Origin: Orobanche coerulescens
Taxonomy: Eukaryota > Streptophyta > Magnoliopsida > Lamiales > Orobanchaceae
Direction of reading: 5' to 3'
Assembly (NCBI GenBank): GCA_033398695.1
Contig: CM065819.1
Span: 9,907,501 to 9,971,500, forward strand
DNA: 64,000 bases
Shown: positions 33,234 to 44,700 of the stretch, piece after piece
Numbering within the stretch: position 1 is the first letter of the stretch
Layout of the letters: each line of letters begins with the position of its first letter
Made by a program: the position numbers and the translations under genes
The notes under the pieces: generated by a model
The model's database searches: none
Told to the model about the DNA's origin: nothing
Seen by the model: only the letters and a program-made list of their open reading frames with translations

Positions 33234-33526
33234 GTGGATATCTGTATTGCATTCAGGTTTTGGAGCAGAGCACAGGGTCGGCATGAAGGATGATGAAAGA
33301 TGAACGATACTAATCACACGAGGACCCGTTGATGTCGTATTGGTTTAGTTGTACTTTATTTTCCACTGCTATATTTTTCCCGTTGTACGGGTGTGGTTGT
33401 ATTTTGACCCCTGCGTGGGCATGAGTTGTATTCGAGTTGTATGTATTTATTGAAAGACCAAATCGGTCTACTGAGTCATTTTTCCTTGAAGGCATTGTCG
33501 AGATGTTAAATGTTGTTACCAGCCTG

Positions 33527-33551
33527 GTAGATCCTCGAGGAGAGGGTCTAC
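33527..33551 (+). other. U5 hairpin, B 3' LTR
   Basis: Identical to 27750-27774; 37 nt to the LTR end. Confidence 0.72.
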
Positions 33552-33593
33552 GGCGTGTAATATCCCTGAGTGGATTGGGGGTGTTACAAAAGG

Positions 33594-35134
33594 ATCTCAA
33601 AGAAATAACTTTGACTGTCGAACATACCCCTCGGGCGTATGAACAACTAGTCGCAAACCGTCGAACATATCCAATCATACATGGATTATGAACGACCCAA
33701 TAATATGGCTCAAAAGATGGACATCACAGTACGCCCGATCCGGAAATGTGTCCGTGCACAAGCCACCCCGGGTATCGATCAAATACACGTGTGGTCTTGT
33801 ACCTAATTAGCCTCACGAACTACGTCTCGTGTGCACGGTTCAATGCGGAATAATATCAACACATAACCATCATGTGCCCGACTAAAAATCCTACATAGTA
33901 ACCAATCGGAATGCAGATATGATTCCAGATATGTCACGATGCAACATGACAACGAAACTCAAAGAATTACATATCCAATAAGGATCAAAAGACTCACCGA
34001 AGTGAACAATGACAATCTGACAAAGAAAAGTCGACACGACTAATCACTATCCAAAACAACAATCCTGGGATCACAAACCCCAAAGGATAATCCATACGAT
34101 CAACCATCTCAGACAACAGTTCTGGGATCAACATCCCTCAATGAGACGATCAACACAACCATTATTACCAGCAATAGTCCTCGGATCAACATCCCTCAAC
34201 GAACAACCAATACGAATCTCAATACACGAAGCCTCAACGTACAACATATACGACAACTCAACATAATAATTATCCCATAACTGAACAATACATAAATTAC
34301 CTCAAAGTCGAAGACAATATCCTTTCCACAATCCAACATCCCTGAACGAATACACAGTTATACGAATAATCCCGAAATAGGTATAATCCATTTAATATCA
34401 ATAAACCTTTATCCCGATACTTATGTCATCACGATAACTATCCTCGATATCTGTTATACTATATCCTTGACCAAAGATAACTCACGTCTTCCTTGAATAT
34501 AATTAAATCATATACCTTATGATTTAATACAAACCAGAGCACGATATACAACTCATTTTCCGACAACTTACATTTCTAACAACATTGCTATACAAATTAT
34601 AAATGAAATGAAAACGAAACCATTCATCCAATATTATAAACTGAACAAGTATAAACTTGCCTCGATACCGATACCACGAAGCTGTTACCAGAATCAATTG
34701 CCTTCGTCTCCGAGCTTTTCAGCCCCGACCAAAAGCAACCTACGAACTCTTCAACCTTGACCGCAACACAACAGCCATAATCAACGCTCAATTAACACGA
34801 CCTAATGCAATAATCAAATGACAACACATCCGATAATAATCAATAATCGGTATAACCAACCAATCAAACTCAGCGGCTCAACAATACCTCGATCATTTAC
34901 AAAACCGAACAATACAACTCAAACAATTACGAACTCATATCAACAATACAAGCCGAAATCCGATAAATCATAATTATCAATCAATAATCGATCAATAACC
35001 CAACAGTTCCACAATATCTCGATTAAACACGGTCTTAAACAATCCAGTTTAAACCATCACGAATTCATAATCACAACACGAAAATACTACACTGTCTGCC
35101 TACTTAGCGCACGTTAAACGCATAACGTAGCGTG
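33594..35134 (-). mobile_element. E-right left LTR, segment 3
   Basis: AT-rich LTR sequence continuing across B. Its first ~300 bases align with 43258-43569 of the other LTR, and 34507-35134 aligns with 262-838 of E-left. No gene or tandem repeat is seen. It ends in a palindrome cut by D1 (TSD GCGTG, 35130-35134). Confidence 0.88.
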
Positions 35135-36300
35135 TGTTGTTGCCCAAAATATTTATCCGAAGATTAATACTGCTGGAAGACGGACAACAAACAACAATTG
35201 CGGGAGCACTTCCGAGAGAAGATAAATAATACAAGATTTGCTGGGTTTGTTAGGCCTGGGCTTGAATGCTCTCGCGAGATGATATTAATACAAATATTGG
35301 TGGATACAAGTATTAATGAGAGAAATCTAAATACAATGAGTGTAAAAAGACTCTGTTAATCCGGCTCTTGAGCGAAGCTCGGTGTTCTTCGTCCCCGCCG
35401 ATCGTCTGCCTGATGAGAGAGGCCGGGAGAAGTAAGACCGAATGATAGCTGTTGCCAAGAGTTGGAGATAGCCAAGTGCTTGATGTTTTGCTTCTGTATT
35501 GTATACTGAAATCGCGATAATGCCAGGGACCGAATACAAATGCAGGGGGCCTTGTATATATAGTGGCAGCCGGGTCCTGTCCTTCGGTGGGCGATCGCCT
35601 TCCGGCCATTATAATAATGGGGCGATCGTCCGCCGGCCAATATTATAATGGGGTGATCACCCGGGCTGTCGGGCAAAAGTCGAGAAGAGGTCGGCGCCGG
35701 TGGCGGTCGATGGGGAGTCGGCACGCGTCCGAGTCGGATCACATGCGGCCCTACTGACAGCTTTCGGCGGAATCAATTGTCACATGCGGCCCTACTGACA
35801 GCTTTCGGCGGCTTGTCGGCTGGTGGAAAGATTCTGCCAGGCTGTGGTCAATGACCCGAGATTCGCGGATCTTGTCTCGGCTCTTGCACGTGGTGCCAGT
35901 CTTGAGGCTCGGCCTTTGCCGACTAGATGGCCATCGGCCCTGATCGACATGAGGCGGTCGTCTCTAGCTGGTCATCAGAGGTCGCCATCGGCCAGTTGCT
36001 GAGGGTCGGCACTCGGTCGGTCACCAAGGGTCGGTCGGCAGATGCCGAGAGAGGATCGCCCGCTTGACGGTCGCCAGGAGTCGGTCGCCGAGTACTGAGT
36101 GACGATCGTATCTGAGGTCGATCGCTCGGCACCGGGACTTGTCCTGGGACCTTCGGTTGGCCGATTTAGCTTGTCCGCTGGGCTAAGGCTCGGTCGCCTG
36201 ACCGCTGGTCGGCAGATCTGCCTTGGCTGCTCGGCAGTGACTCGGCCTCCCGATCTCCGAGGCGATCGCCGGTCGGAGAGTGTTAATTCTTGACACAACA
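35135..36300 (-). mobile_element. D1 left (3') LTR
   Basis: Minus-strand start TGTTGTGTCAAGAATTAACA, end GGGCAACAACA. TATA (complement of 35554-35562) is preceded by two GGCGATCG / CATTATAAT units at 35589-35660. Confidence 0.93.
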
Positions 36301-36312
36301 ATTGCCCCACAG
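36301..36312 (-). other. D1 polypurine tract
   Basis: The minus strand reads GCTGTGGGGCAAT next to the LTR start; one base differs from the D2 G-run. Confidence 0.78.
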
Positions 36313-37142
36313 CTTGCTCCTATGTTGAAGACATGGGGCGAGGTGGTTCTTGCTGGCGATCGTGTATGGATGAGGACGGGCGATCTTGCCGTGCTGACTT
36401 AGGATCCGGACTTGGGCTATCATGGTCGATTGGCTTAGCTATCTTTCGGTCTTGTACCTGCAAAAAACAACATTGGCCGATCCCCCTCGGAAACTTGATG
36501 GTTTCGCTTATTTGAGGAATCGTGCACAGTCGCGGAAATCGATGGACCGACTCCATGACCGTGTCTTGGTGCGCGAAGACATTGAGTGTCTCGTGACTCA
36601 CTTTATTATGAGGGTCCTCTGTTAGGCTGCGCCTCGCCTCGTATTTAAACGAAGGGCGTGCGGTCTCGGTCTAGAGGAGTCCTTGCGCGGGGCAGCGTCG
36701 GATGAATCAACTCCACGCCCGCGGCTTGTTAGCTCTGCTTCCACCTCGGCCATCCATGGAGATGGCCGACCTCGACGGTGTACGTTGAGACGGGGGTTGT
36801 GGCACGTGTCCACTGATTAATGTTGGAGAGCCCTTAGACTACGCCGGCCTCGTATTTAAACGAAGGGCGGGCGATCTCGGCCGAAAGGGACCTTGCATGG
36901 CCGAAGCAGCCAGTTCCATCGACTACCAGGACCATGGCTTTATGATGTGCGGTGGAGGCGATCTTATGCCTTAGTCCGTCATGTTAGATGCTGGACTGTA
37001 GATGGCGATCGTGTCCTCCGGGTTGCCGATGATGTAGCGTGATGATCGGCGATCGGGCTGGAAGACTGGCGATCGTCGCTCGGCAGCCGATCGCTTTATT
37101 CGTAGGTCGATATCGGCGATCGGGCGGGAGTTAGTCCCTCAT
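36313..37142 (-). other. D1 3' interior, non-coding
   Basis: Counterpart of 19217-20208. The two TATA-like repeats CCTCGTATTTAAACGAAG are at ~36637-36654 and 36848-36865. No pol homology. Confidence 0.65.
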
Positions 37143-38461
37143 TTAAAATGGACTGTAGGCGGTGGGCGAGTCCTCCGGCTCTGTTGGATAGTAGCGATCG
37201 GGCTGGGAGACTGGAGGTCGTCGCGCGGGCGCCGATCGCTCTACTCCTAGGCTAAGAAGAAGCCTTTGCCTGGCCAGGAAATCTGCGGCTCTAGCCCGGA
37301 AGGCTGCGTAGGTCGTCGCTTGGGTCTTCGTGAGATGCCTGAACATAGGCGAGAAGCCCTGAAAACCTCCTAGGACCGCGTAGAGGGCGGTTTCATCGTT
37401 TACGGGCTTGCCGTTGAGGATGATCACGTCTACCCGGTCGATGTAGTCCGAGTCGGACTCCTCCTCTCCCTGCTTGATTTGCATCATGCGAAGGCGACCT
37501 TCAGGTCGGGCGACCCTGGTGGCGAAGTATTCCGTGAAGACGTGCGCCAACTCGTTAAAGGAGCCAATGGACCGAGGTGGCAATGAGGTGTACCACCGGT
37601 GGGCGAGGTCGTCCAGCGTCAGAGGGAACATTCGGCACCGGGTCGCGTCTGATGCCCCACACCCGGTCATGTAGATGTTGAACTTGTGCAGGTATGTTTG
37701 GGGGTCCGATCGCCCCTCGTACACGGGTGTCTGAGGAGGAGCGATCTTGTGCTGCACCAGGGCGAGCTCGATGTCGATCGCGAGCGGCTCGCTTGGCTCG
37801 GCGATCGTATTCATGGCGCCTGCCCTAGATTGCAGGAGCGCCTTCATGTCGTCGATCTGACATTGCATCGCAGCCATCGCCGTGGCTCGGTCGCTTGCCG
37901 ATCGGCTTTGGGAGCGGGAGCCGAGGCGATCGTCTACCGATCTCCGGACTCCGCTGCTGCCGACCTCGGCAATTTGGCGAGCGGGAGCAGGCAGGCTGCC
38001 TTACGGGAGCCGGGTAGGCCGAGCTCACGGTGACGGTCAAACTCCGTCGTCTCGTAGGCCGGGCGGGTGCCCGGCCGCGAGTCGGGTCACCGCCGTGCGA
38101 TCGAAGACGAGGTGCCACAGGCCGCAGCGCCTCTTCTTGCGGACGAGAGCCTCCTGGCGATCGCTCGGCCAGTAACGCCTTGAGCTTCCGCTTGGACCTC
38201 CGGCGGGAGGCCGAGGGGGTGATAGCAGGAGGCGCGTCGAGAGCACTCCGTCGCTCCTGTAGGACAGCCATGACCTCGTTGATCTGTTCCTTGGTTCAGA
38301 GCTGATCGAGCGAGAGGCTCGGGTCGTCGCCCAGGGATGGGATCGAGCGTCTCTGACCGCGGCGGCTGCCTTCCACCATCGGCTGCGGCTGGGACTAGGA
38401 CGGAACGGGGGGTCTGGCCGGCTGGTCAGTGGCTTTCTTCGACGCGGAGGCGGAAGACATG
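37143..38461 (-). pseudogene. gag of element D1 (broken N-terminus, intact capsid part)
   Basis: The ATG homologous to D2's second start is at 38459-38461 (MSSASASKK), but nonsense codons follow near 38396 and 38299. From 37877 to 37143 a 244-codon frame is open: a coiled-coil-like start (MAAMQCQIDDMKALLQ), then the gag core with TLDDLAHRWYTSLPP (about residues 75-90), FNELAHVFTEYFATR and QGEEESDSDYIDRV. A tail runs on to RARAADFLARQRLLL and a proline-rich end. This end is longer than in D2, where a frameshift truncates it. No zinc knuckle, protease or polymerase follows. Structural role only; probably no longer complete. Confidence 0.85.
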
Positions 38462-38574
38462 ATTTCTGAAAGATTTCTTTAAAGTGCACTGAGTGTCACT
38501 TCAAGTATCTGCCCCGAGAACAGTGAGTGTTCTTCGGGACGGTAGGTATAAAAATTTGAGGGTTAGATGCCCTT

Positions 38575-38586
38575 CCTCTAGCGCCA
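38575..38586 (-). other. D1 primer binding site
   Basis: The minus strand reads TGGCGCTAGAGG, two bases from the LTR end, identical to D2. Confidence 0.75.
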
Positions 38587-38588
38587 AT

Positions 38589-39758
38589 TGTTGTTGCCCA
38601 AAATATTTATCCGAAGATTAATACTGCTGGAAGACGGACAACAAACAACAATTGCGGGAGCACTTCCGAGAGAAGATAAATAATACAAGATTTGCCGGGT
38701 TTGTTAGGCCCGGGCTTGAATGCTCTCGCGAGATGATATTAATACAAATATTGGTGGATACAAGTATTAATGAGAGAAATCTAAATACAATGAGTGTAAA
38801 AAGACTCTGTTAATCCGGCTCTTGAGCGAAGCTCGGTGTTCTTCGTCCCCGCCGATCGTGCACTTTGATGAGAGGCCGGGAGAAGTAAGACCGAATGATA
38901 GCTGTTGCCAAGAGTTGGAGATAGCCAAGTGCTTGATGTTTTGCTTCTGTATTGTATACTGAAATCGCGATAATGCCAGGGACCGAATACAAATGCAGGG
39001 GGCCTTGTATATATAGTGGCAGCCGGGTCCTGTCCTTTGGTGGGCGATCGCCTTCCGGCCATTATAATAATGGGGCGATCGTCCGCCGGCCAATATTATA
39101 ATGGGGCGATCACCCGGGCTGTCGAGCAAAAGTCCAAGGAAGAGGCTGGCACCAGCTGGGCGGTCCAATGGGGAGTCAGCACGCGTCCGGAGTCAGTCAC
39201 ATGCGGCCCTACTGACAGCTTTCGGCGGAATCAATTGTCACATGCGGCCCTACTGACAGCTTTCGGCGGCTTGTCGGCTGGTGGAAAGATTCTGCCAGGC
39301 TGTGGTCAATGACCCGAGATTCGCGGATCTTGTCTAGGCTCTTGCACATGGTGCCAGTCTTGAGGCTCGGCCTTTGCCGACTGGATGGCCATCGGCCCTG
39401 ATCGACATGAGGCGGTCGTCTCTAGCTGGTCATCAGAGGTCGCCATCGGCCAGTTGCTGAGGGTCGGCACTCGGTCGGTCACCAAGGGTCGGTCGGCAGA
39501 TGCCGAGAGAGGATCGCCCGCTTGACGGTCGCCAGGAGTCGGTCGCCGAGTACCGAGTGACGATCGTATCTGAGGTCGATTGCTCGGCACCGGGACTTGT
39601 CTTGGGACCTTCGGTTGGTCGATTTAGCTTGTCCGCTGGGCTAAGGCTCGGTCGCCTGACCGCTGGTCGGCAGACCTGCCTTGGCTGCTCGGCAGTGACT
39701 CGGTCGCCCGATCTCCGAGGCGATCGCCGGTCGGAGAGTGTTAATTCTTGACACAACA
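38589..39758 (-). mobile_element. D1 right (5') LTR
   Basis: Same termini as the left LTR. Promoter block with TATATATA near 39008-39015 and two AT/GC units at ~39045-39110. Confidence 0.93.
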
Positions 39759-39763
39759 GCGTG

Positions 39764-41503
39764 CGCTAAGTTGCTCCCATTAGCGTGCGCTAGCCAGTAA
39801 GCTTAGCGTGCGCTAATGCTACACAGTTGCATGCATTCCAAGCATCGACTAACACTTTGCGACTACGAATCCGAATGAAAAGGATATCATACTCCAAGAC
39901 TAACAATAACTTTCCAGATCCAAACTAATCATCATACTTGAAATCATATTCGTATTCTTATACGAATATTATATCAAAACACATAACTTGGCTCTAGATA
40001 CGAATATCCCATATTCATATCCAAAACACCAACACCTTCTATACATAATCATCATATCCTATAATTTCATAGCTCTTCAAGAACATGAAATATCCGACAT
40101 CATGTTTAAAACAACATAATCCGACGTATATATTATAATGTTTATCATTTTCTTTATCATGCAAATTACATAGTCAAACCAACCCGATAACAAAGATCAT
40201 CTCATACATAATCTGGAATACAACCTCATATCATGACTTAACTCATCTAAATCGACCACTGAAATTATCATGATTCAGAAATCCATGATTCAACCTCAAT
40301 AAGTTAAACGAATCACCATTAACATGAAGAATCTTAAATAACATCCTAAAACTCTTATCATAATCCCATAAAATATCATATAATATCGTCACATGATTAT
40401 CCAACATGTTCCTCACATGTAATCATCCTTAAAAACGAACAACTAACAAGGGATACGAATATTACCTGGATTAGATGAACCAAGAAGAAGAACACTTGAA
40501 CTCCATTCCAAGAATCATGAGTAACTTGAAGAACAAGGCTTGAATCCATGATCTCTATCTTAATCTTGTTAAAAATCACCACCTCACCGTGTTTGGGAAC
40601 CTTAAGATCCTCCCAAAGCTCTCTCTATCGACTGAAGGAGAAAGAATGGACTAAATGCATCTTAAAACCCATCTGTCCCCTTATATAAAGTGTATTACTA
40701 GCGTGCGCTAAACCTTATGTTTAGCGTGCGCTACGGCCTTAGCATGCGATAACCGACTTTGTTAGCGTGCGCTATCGCAGCCCAGAGGCCACTGTCTTGC
40801 CTCGAACATGAGCTTACGTACGTAATTCCCATGCATTAGCATACGCAATTTACACTATTTAGCGTACGCAAGTCCTTGCATTTAGCATGCGCTAATATCA
40901 GTTGACTTGCTACAGTCTACATACCGCATGTGCCCCCACATGCCGATCTGACAAGGATCAGATTCCCTTTGACCGATCTACAATTAGCGTGCGTTATGCC
41001 TCATGCTTTAGCGTGTGCTAATACTTCAGGACAACAACCGTTGACTTATCAGAACGTGCGCCGAAAGCAGCCGGGTCCACACGCAAATTCCTTCCGACCT
41101 GACTGCATTTAGCGTGCGCTACATTCTGCCTCTAGCGTGCGCTAACCATGAACGATAGCGTGTGCTATACTTGAACATTAGCGCGCGCTAATCAGGCTAT
41201 ACTTAGTCATTTTCCAATTATCCTCGTCCGTCTCGACATACCAAAATACAAACATACTACATAATGAATACATGTACTGAATCCAATAACATCATCATAT
41301 GATATACCCAATATCAAAAGTACGATAACCTGATACACGATATCCTCAAAATAATTGTCCAACCACTACGACAGTTATACGAGTACAAATATAGCTGTCT
41401 CAGTTCTCAATTTATTTTATCCATACTGTATAGACACCAAGCCATCCAGTATATCTTAGATAAAATAACGCGAAAAATTCATACTGAAAATTCGGGTATT
41501 ACA
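39764..41503 (-). mobile_element. E-right left LTR, segment 4 (LTR start in sense)
   Basis: Aligns with 849-2608 of E-left. It contains the E promoter block (40681-41190) and ends GGGTATTACA at 41503 next to the polypurine tract. Confidence 0.9.
40681..41190 (-). promoter_or_regulatory. E-right LTR promoter: TATA and TTAGCGTGCGCTAA array
   Basis: TTTATATAA (complement of 40681-40689) with about a dozen palindromes at 40698-41190. Compared with E-left several CpGs have become TpG or CpA (for example TTAGCATGCGATAA at ~40739), as expected from methylated-C decay. Confidence 0.65.
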
Positions 41504-41890
41504 TACCACCCCCCTTAAAATAAGTTTCGTCCTCGAAACTTGCAACCTGCCACAAACAACAGATCAACCCAAAATTTCCAACTCATCACAAAAACAATCA
41601 TTCGTCGCCACAAGCGAATAACCAAAACGATATACTTACAGGTGCGTGAAGCCGATGATCTCCCGTGATACTAGCACACGACTCCCATATGAAGTCTCAA
41701 AACAATACCAACACACACCAATATCACAAATAACAATTGGAAAATATCTCAAAAATTTTGGAAACTCCAAAAATCGATTTGACTCAAAAGTCAGAAAATC
41801 ATTTTCAAACGTCACGCTACTACCGTCCCGGTAGAGCCACATAACACACACGCCTGGGTTTCACAAAACCCAAGCTCCGATACCATCTTC
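41504..41890 (-). mobile_element. E interior (387 bp)
   Basis: In sense order it holds the primer site, a leader beginning with GGAGCTTGGGTTTTGTG, ~300 bases without coding, then GGACGAAACTTATTTTAAGG and the polypurine tract AGGGGGGTGGTA (complement of 41504-41516). Both ends resemble autonomous chromoviruses, so this is an extreme internal deletion rather than a new element type. Confidence 0.82.
41874..41885 (-). other. E primer binding site (initiator-Met tRNA)
   Basis: The minus strand reads TGGTATCGGAGC, with spacer GAAGA to the LTR. Confidence 0.88.
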
Positions 41891-41928
41891 TGTAACACCC
41901 CCAAAACCATTCGGGATATTACAGCACC

Positions 41929-41951
41929 GTGGGTCCCGCGCCGGAACCCAC
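41929..41951 (-). other. U5 hairpin, E right LTR
   Basis: Same sequence as 7601-7623; 38 nt to the LTR end. Confidence 0.65.
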
Positions 41952-42954
41952 AAGGCTAAAAACCATTTAAAAAACGTTTAAAAATGTCAACAGGCCAATG
42001 ACGGTAATATTTTAAATACTCAAATATTTTCAAAAACATAGTTCTCAAATACCGTCACAAAATACCATTTGAAAATACAAGGCGAAATGCCAAATCTCAA
42101 CGGTTTAAAATGTACCTTAAGCCACCCCTTAAACGTACTGATAAAATAGTTAGGAAAAAGGGTTTAACGAAATAACCCAAGTTCGCAAAGTGCCAAAAGG
42201 CCATTTGAAATACACACGAATTGGTAAAAATACCGAAAAGCTATTTTGAAATATACACATGCAGCGGATAAAACACAGTTCAAAATACACATTTGCAGCG
42301 GAAATACAACCAGATAAGAATAATCGATACTTAAATAAATGTCATAGCCAGTATCACCCTGGAAGCTCACCCCTTCACGACCGCTACTAGCTCGATCTAC
42401 GAGTACCTAAAAATAAAGCCCACGACGGGGTCAGCCACAATAATCAACAATGATATTGATTACATCATCATAAATAATTACATACCAATGTAGTAAAACC
42501 GTAAGAATACTACCAACGCAATCTTACCGTCATAACCTTACCAATCCATGGCAATTCATAACAATTCAATCCTTACCATAATCCGTATTTTGCATTCTCA
42601 AATGACGAAATGAACTTAACAACAATTATCTGTACTGTACTCAAACAATACCAAGTATCCTCAAAACATTATCATAACTCACAAGTACGGAGTAATCCAA
42701 TCTGTGCCAAATCCTGTCTGTCGGATTACACCATCAAATCTCAACCTGGATAAACCAATAACATACAACATATCTGTAGATCAACTACCACAAAACAATG
42801 AATACACAAGTCCTGAAACATCGACGTACAGTCCGAATGCTCATACGGTCAATAACAACGATCAACCAATACATCACTGAGAATATCATCGATATGATGA
42901 GATCCAATACGACCAACCCAAGATCAAAGTACAACCGAAATTATCATCAACATG

Positions 42955-43256
42955 ATGAATTCCAATACGATCGACAAAGGTCAACAATAACCGAGAATAC
43001 CCTCAACATGGTAAACTCCAAATGATCAACAAAGATCGACAATAACCGAGAATACCATCGACGTGGTGAACTCCAAATGATCAACAAAGATCAACAATAA
43101 CCGAGAATACCCTCAACAAGGTAGACTCCAAATGATCAACAAAGGACCAACAATAACCGAGAATACCCTTAACAAGGTAGACTCCAAATGATGAACAAAG
43201 GACCAACAATAACCGATAATACCCTCAATAAGGTAGACTCCAAATGATCAAAAATA
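42955..43256. repeat. E right LTR minisatellite (~59 bp, ~5 units)
   Basis: Units with CAACAATAACCGAGAATACC. One unit more than in the left LTR. Confidence 0.85.
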
Positions 43257-43607
43257 AAGGATCTCAAAGAAATAACTTTGACTGTCGAACATACCCCTCG
43301 GGCGTATGAACAACCAGTCGCAAACCGTCGAACATATCCAATCATACATGAATTATGAACGACCCAATAATATGGCTCAAAAGATGGACATCACAGTACG
43401 CCCGATCCGGAAATGTGTCCGTGCACAAGCCACCCCGGGTATCGATCAAATACACATGTGGTCTTGTACCTAATTAGCCTCACGAACTACGTCTCGTGTG
43501 CACAGTTCAATGCGGAATAATATCAACACATAACCATCATGTGCCCGGCTAAAAATCCTACACAGTAACTGTAACACCCCCGATATATTCAGGAATATTA
43601 CAGCGCC

Positions 43608-43632
43608 GTAAATATTTTACATAAGAATTTAC
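43608..43632 (-). other. U5 hairpin, G left LTR
   Basis: Sense: GTAAAT...ATTTAC outer stem of six pairs around TCTTATGTAAAAT. It is AT-rich where the other families are GC-rich; 38 nt to the LTR end; followed by GGCGCTGTAATATTCC. Confidence 0.6.
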
Positions 43633-43920
43633 ATGGCTGAATAAAAGAAATGACACTAACAGAAACCAATCTATGAAATTACTGAAATAAAATACAATCG
43701 TCTTGTTCAATACCGTGAATACAAATATCCAATGAATAGTTATTATTACATCACTAAAATCCAAACATTATAAACTGACGACGTACTCGAGTACTTATTG
43801 AAATAAGCAACAAAAAACAGACAGTAAACCCGGCCGGAACATCACTCTGCACCCTCGTCGTCATGCATCTCCAGTGTTTGTTTCCCCGCTCTCCTGGATC
43901 CTGAACATACACAAATGTTC

Positions 43921-43950
43921 ATCCCCGAAGGGATTAGCACAACGATGCTA
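43921..43950 (-). other. Tandem hairpins, G left LTR
   Basis: Sense: TAGCA / TCGTTG / TGCTA, then ATCCC / TTCG / GGGAT, a UUCG-type tetraloop. The stems are adjacent. Confidence 0.65.
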
Positions 43951-44068
43951 GTACAAGTACAATAATCATACAACAATGATATTGTCAACAATTATATCAT
44001 AACAAGTTTCTCCAACGAGAAATATCCACAACACATATCATATCATAACAGTTTCAACATACGAATGG

Positions 44069-44210
44069 TATTCCAACGATCCAGCGCACACAGCTATAGA
44101 TTCCCATGATGATCCCGTCGGACCAACACATGGTGGAACTACTCCCAACGATCCAAGTAGCACACTATAGATTCCCATGATGATTCCCGTCGGATCAACG
44201 CATGGTGGAC
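44069..44210. repeat. G left LTR tandem pair (~68 bp)
   Basis: Two units with CCAACGATCCA, CTATAGATTCCCATGATGAT and CAACNCATGGTGGA. Confidence 0.8.
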
Positions 44211-44479
44211 ATATAATCACAACATATTTACATGATACAATCACATCACAATTGTCATAATATAAACAATTCTAATTAGAGTACTTACCTCGGTTCGTTG
44301 ACAAGAATAAAACTTCCACGAATATCAAAATACTCGAAGGTCGTCCCCTTCGATCAACCACATGTTAAGCCCGAACCTTAACAAAAGAAATAGTATAGAA
44401 TTCATCTCATGCCGTACGAACGTCTAACAATTCAAATATTACGGTAGAAAGTCCTTAATATGCAATCTGTCTGGATCGC

Positions 44480-44700
44480 TTAACGCACGCTACGAATCCT
44501 ATGTAGCGTACGTTAGTGCTACTCGTTAGCGCACGCAGTACTCACAGCCTAGCGTACGCTAAGCAGGCGTGGTCAGTGCCTCACTGATCATCCGACTGAC
44601 TCGACTGATGGCCTAACGTACGTTACGTTCCAAACGTAGCGTACGTTAACTCATGCTCGATAGCGCACGTTAATCTACATAGCTTAGCGTGCGCTAACTG
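44480..44700. repeat. G left LTR downstream palindrome cluster
   Basis: About nine palindromes mixing CTAACGTACGTTACG, TAGCGCACGC and TTAGCGTGCGCTAA. It lies ~830 bases downstream of G's TATA box in the rejoined LTR. Confidence 0.7.

Larger units (their letters stand above)
24941..33588 (+). mobile_element. Element B: internally deleted Tekay-like retrotransposon
   Basis: TSD AAAGG is at 24936-24940 and 33589-33593, and the intact site ATAAAGGATCTCAAAG is at 43254. LTRs are 24941-27811 (2871 bp) and 30691-33588 (2898 bp). The interior is 2879 bp with an initiator-Met primer site, a decayed gag and a polypurine tract, and all of pol is missing. B is on the plus strand, opposite to its close relative C. 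Confidence 0.94.
30691..33588 (+). mobile_element. B 3' LTR
   Basis: Same organisation as the 5' LTR. It is a few tens of bases longer, mainly in the palindrome block where it keeps more complete TTACGGCCGTAA units. Confidence 0.94.
35135..39758 (-). mobile_element. Element D1: gag-only non-autonomous LTR retrotransposon
   Basis: TSD GCGTG is at 35130-35134 and 39759-39763; the intact site is in E-left at ~843-852. The left (3') LTR is 35135-36300 (1166 bp), interior 36301-38588, right (5') LTR 38589-39758 (1170 bp). The primer site, gag and polypurine tract match D2 in inverted orientation. The two LTRs are very similar, differing mainly near 35665-35760 versus 39119-39200. Confidence 0.94.
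41891..43569 (-). mobile_element. E right (5') LTR, visible part
   Basis: Collinear with 7563-8024, 24089-24940 and 33594-33896 and free of C and B, so it preserves both empty sites (42350-42358; 43254-43270). Interrupted at GTAAC (43565-43569) by G. Confidence 0.9.
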
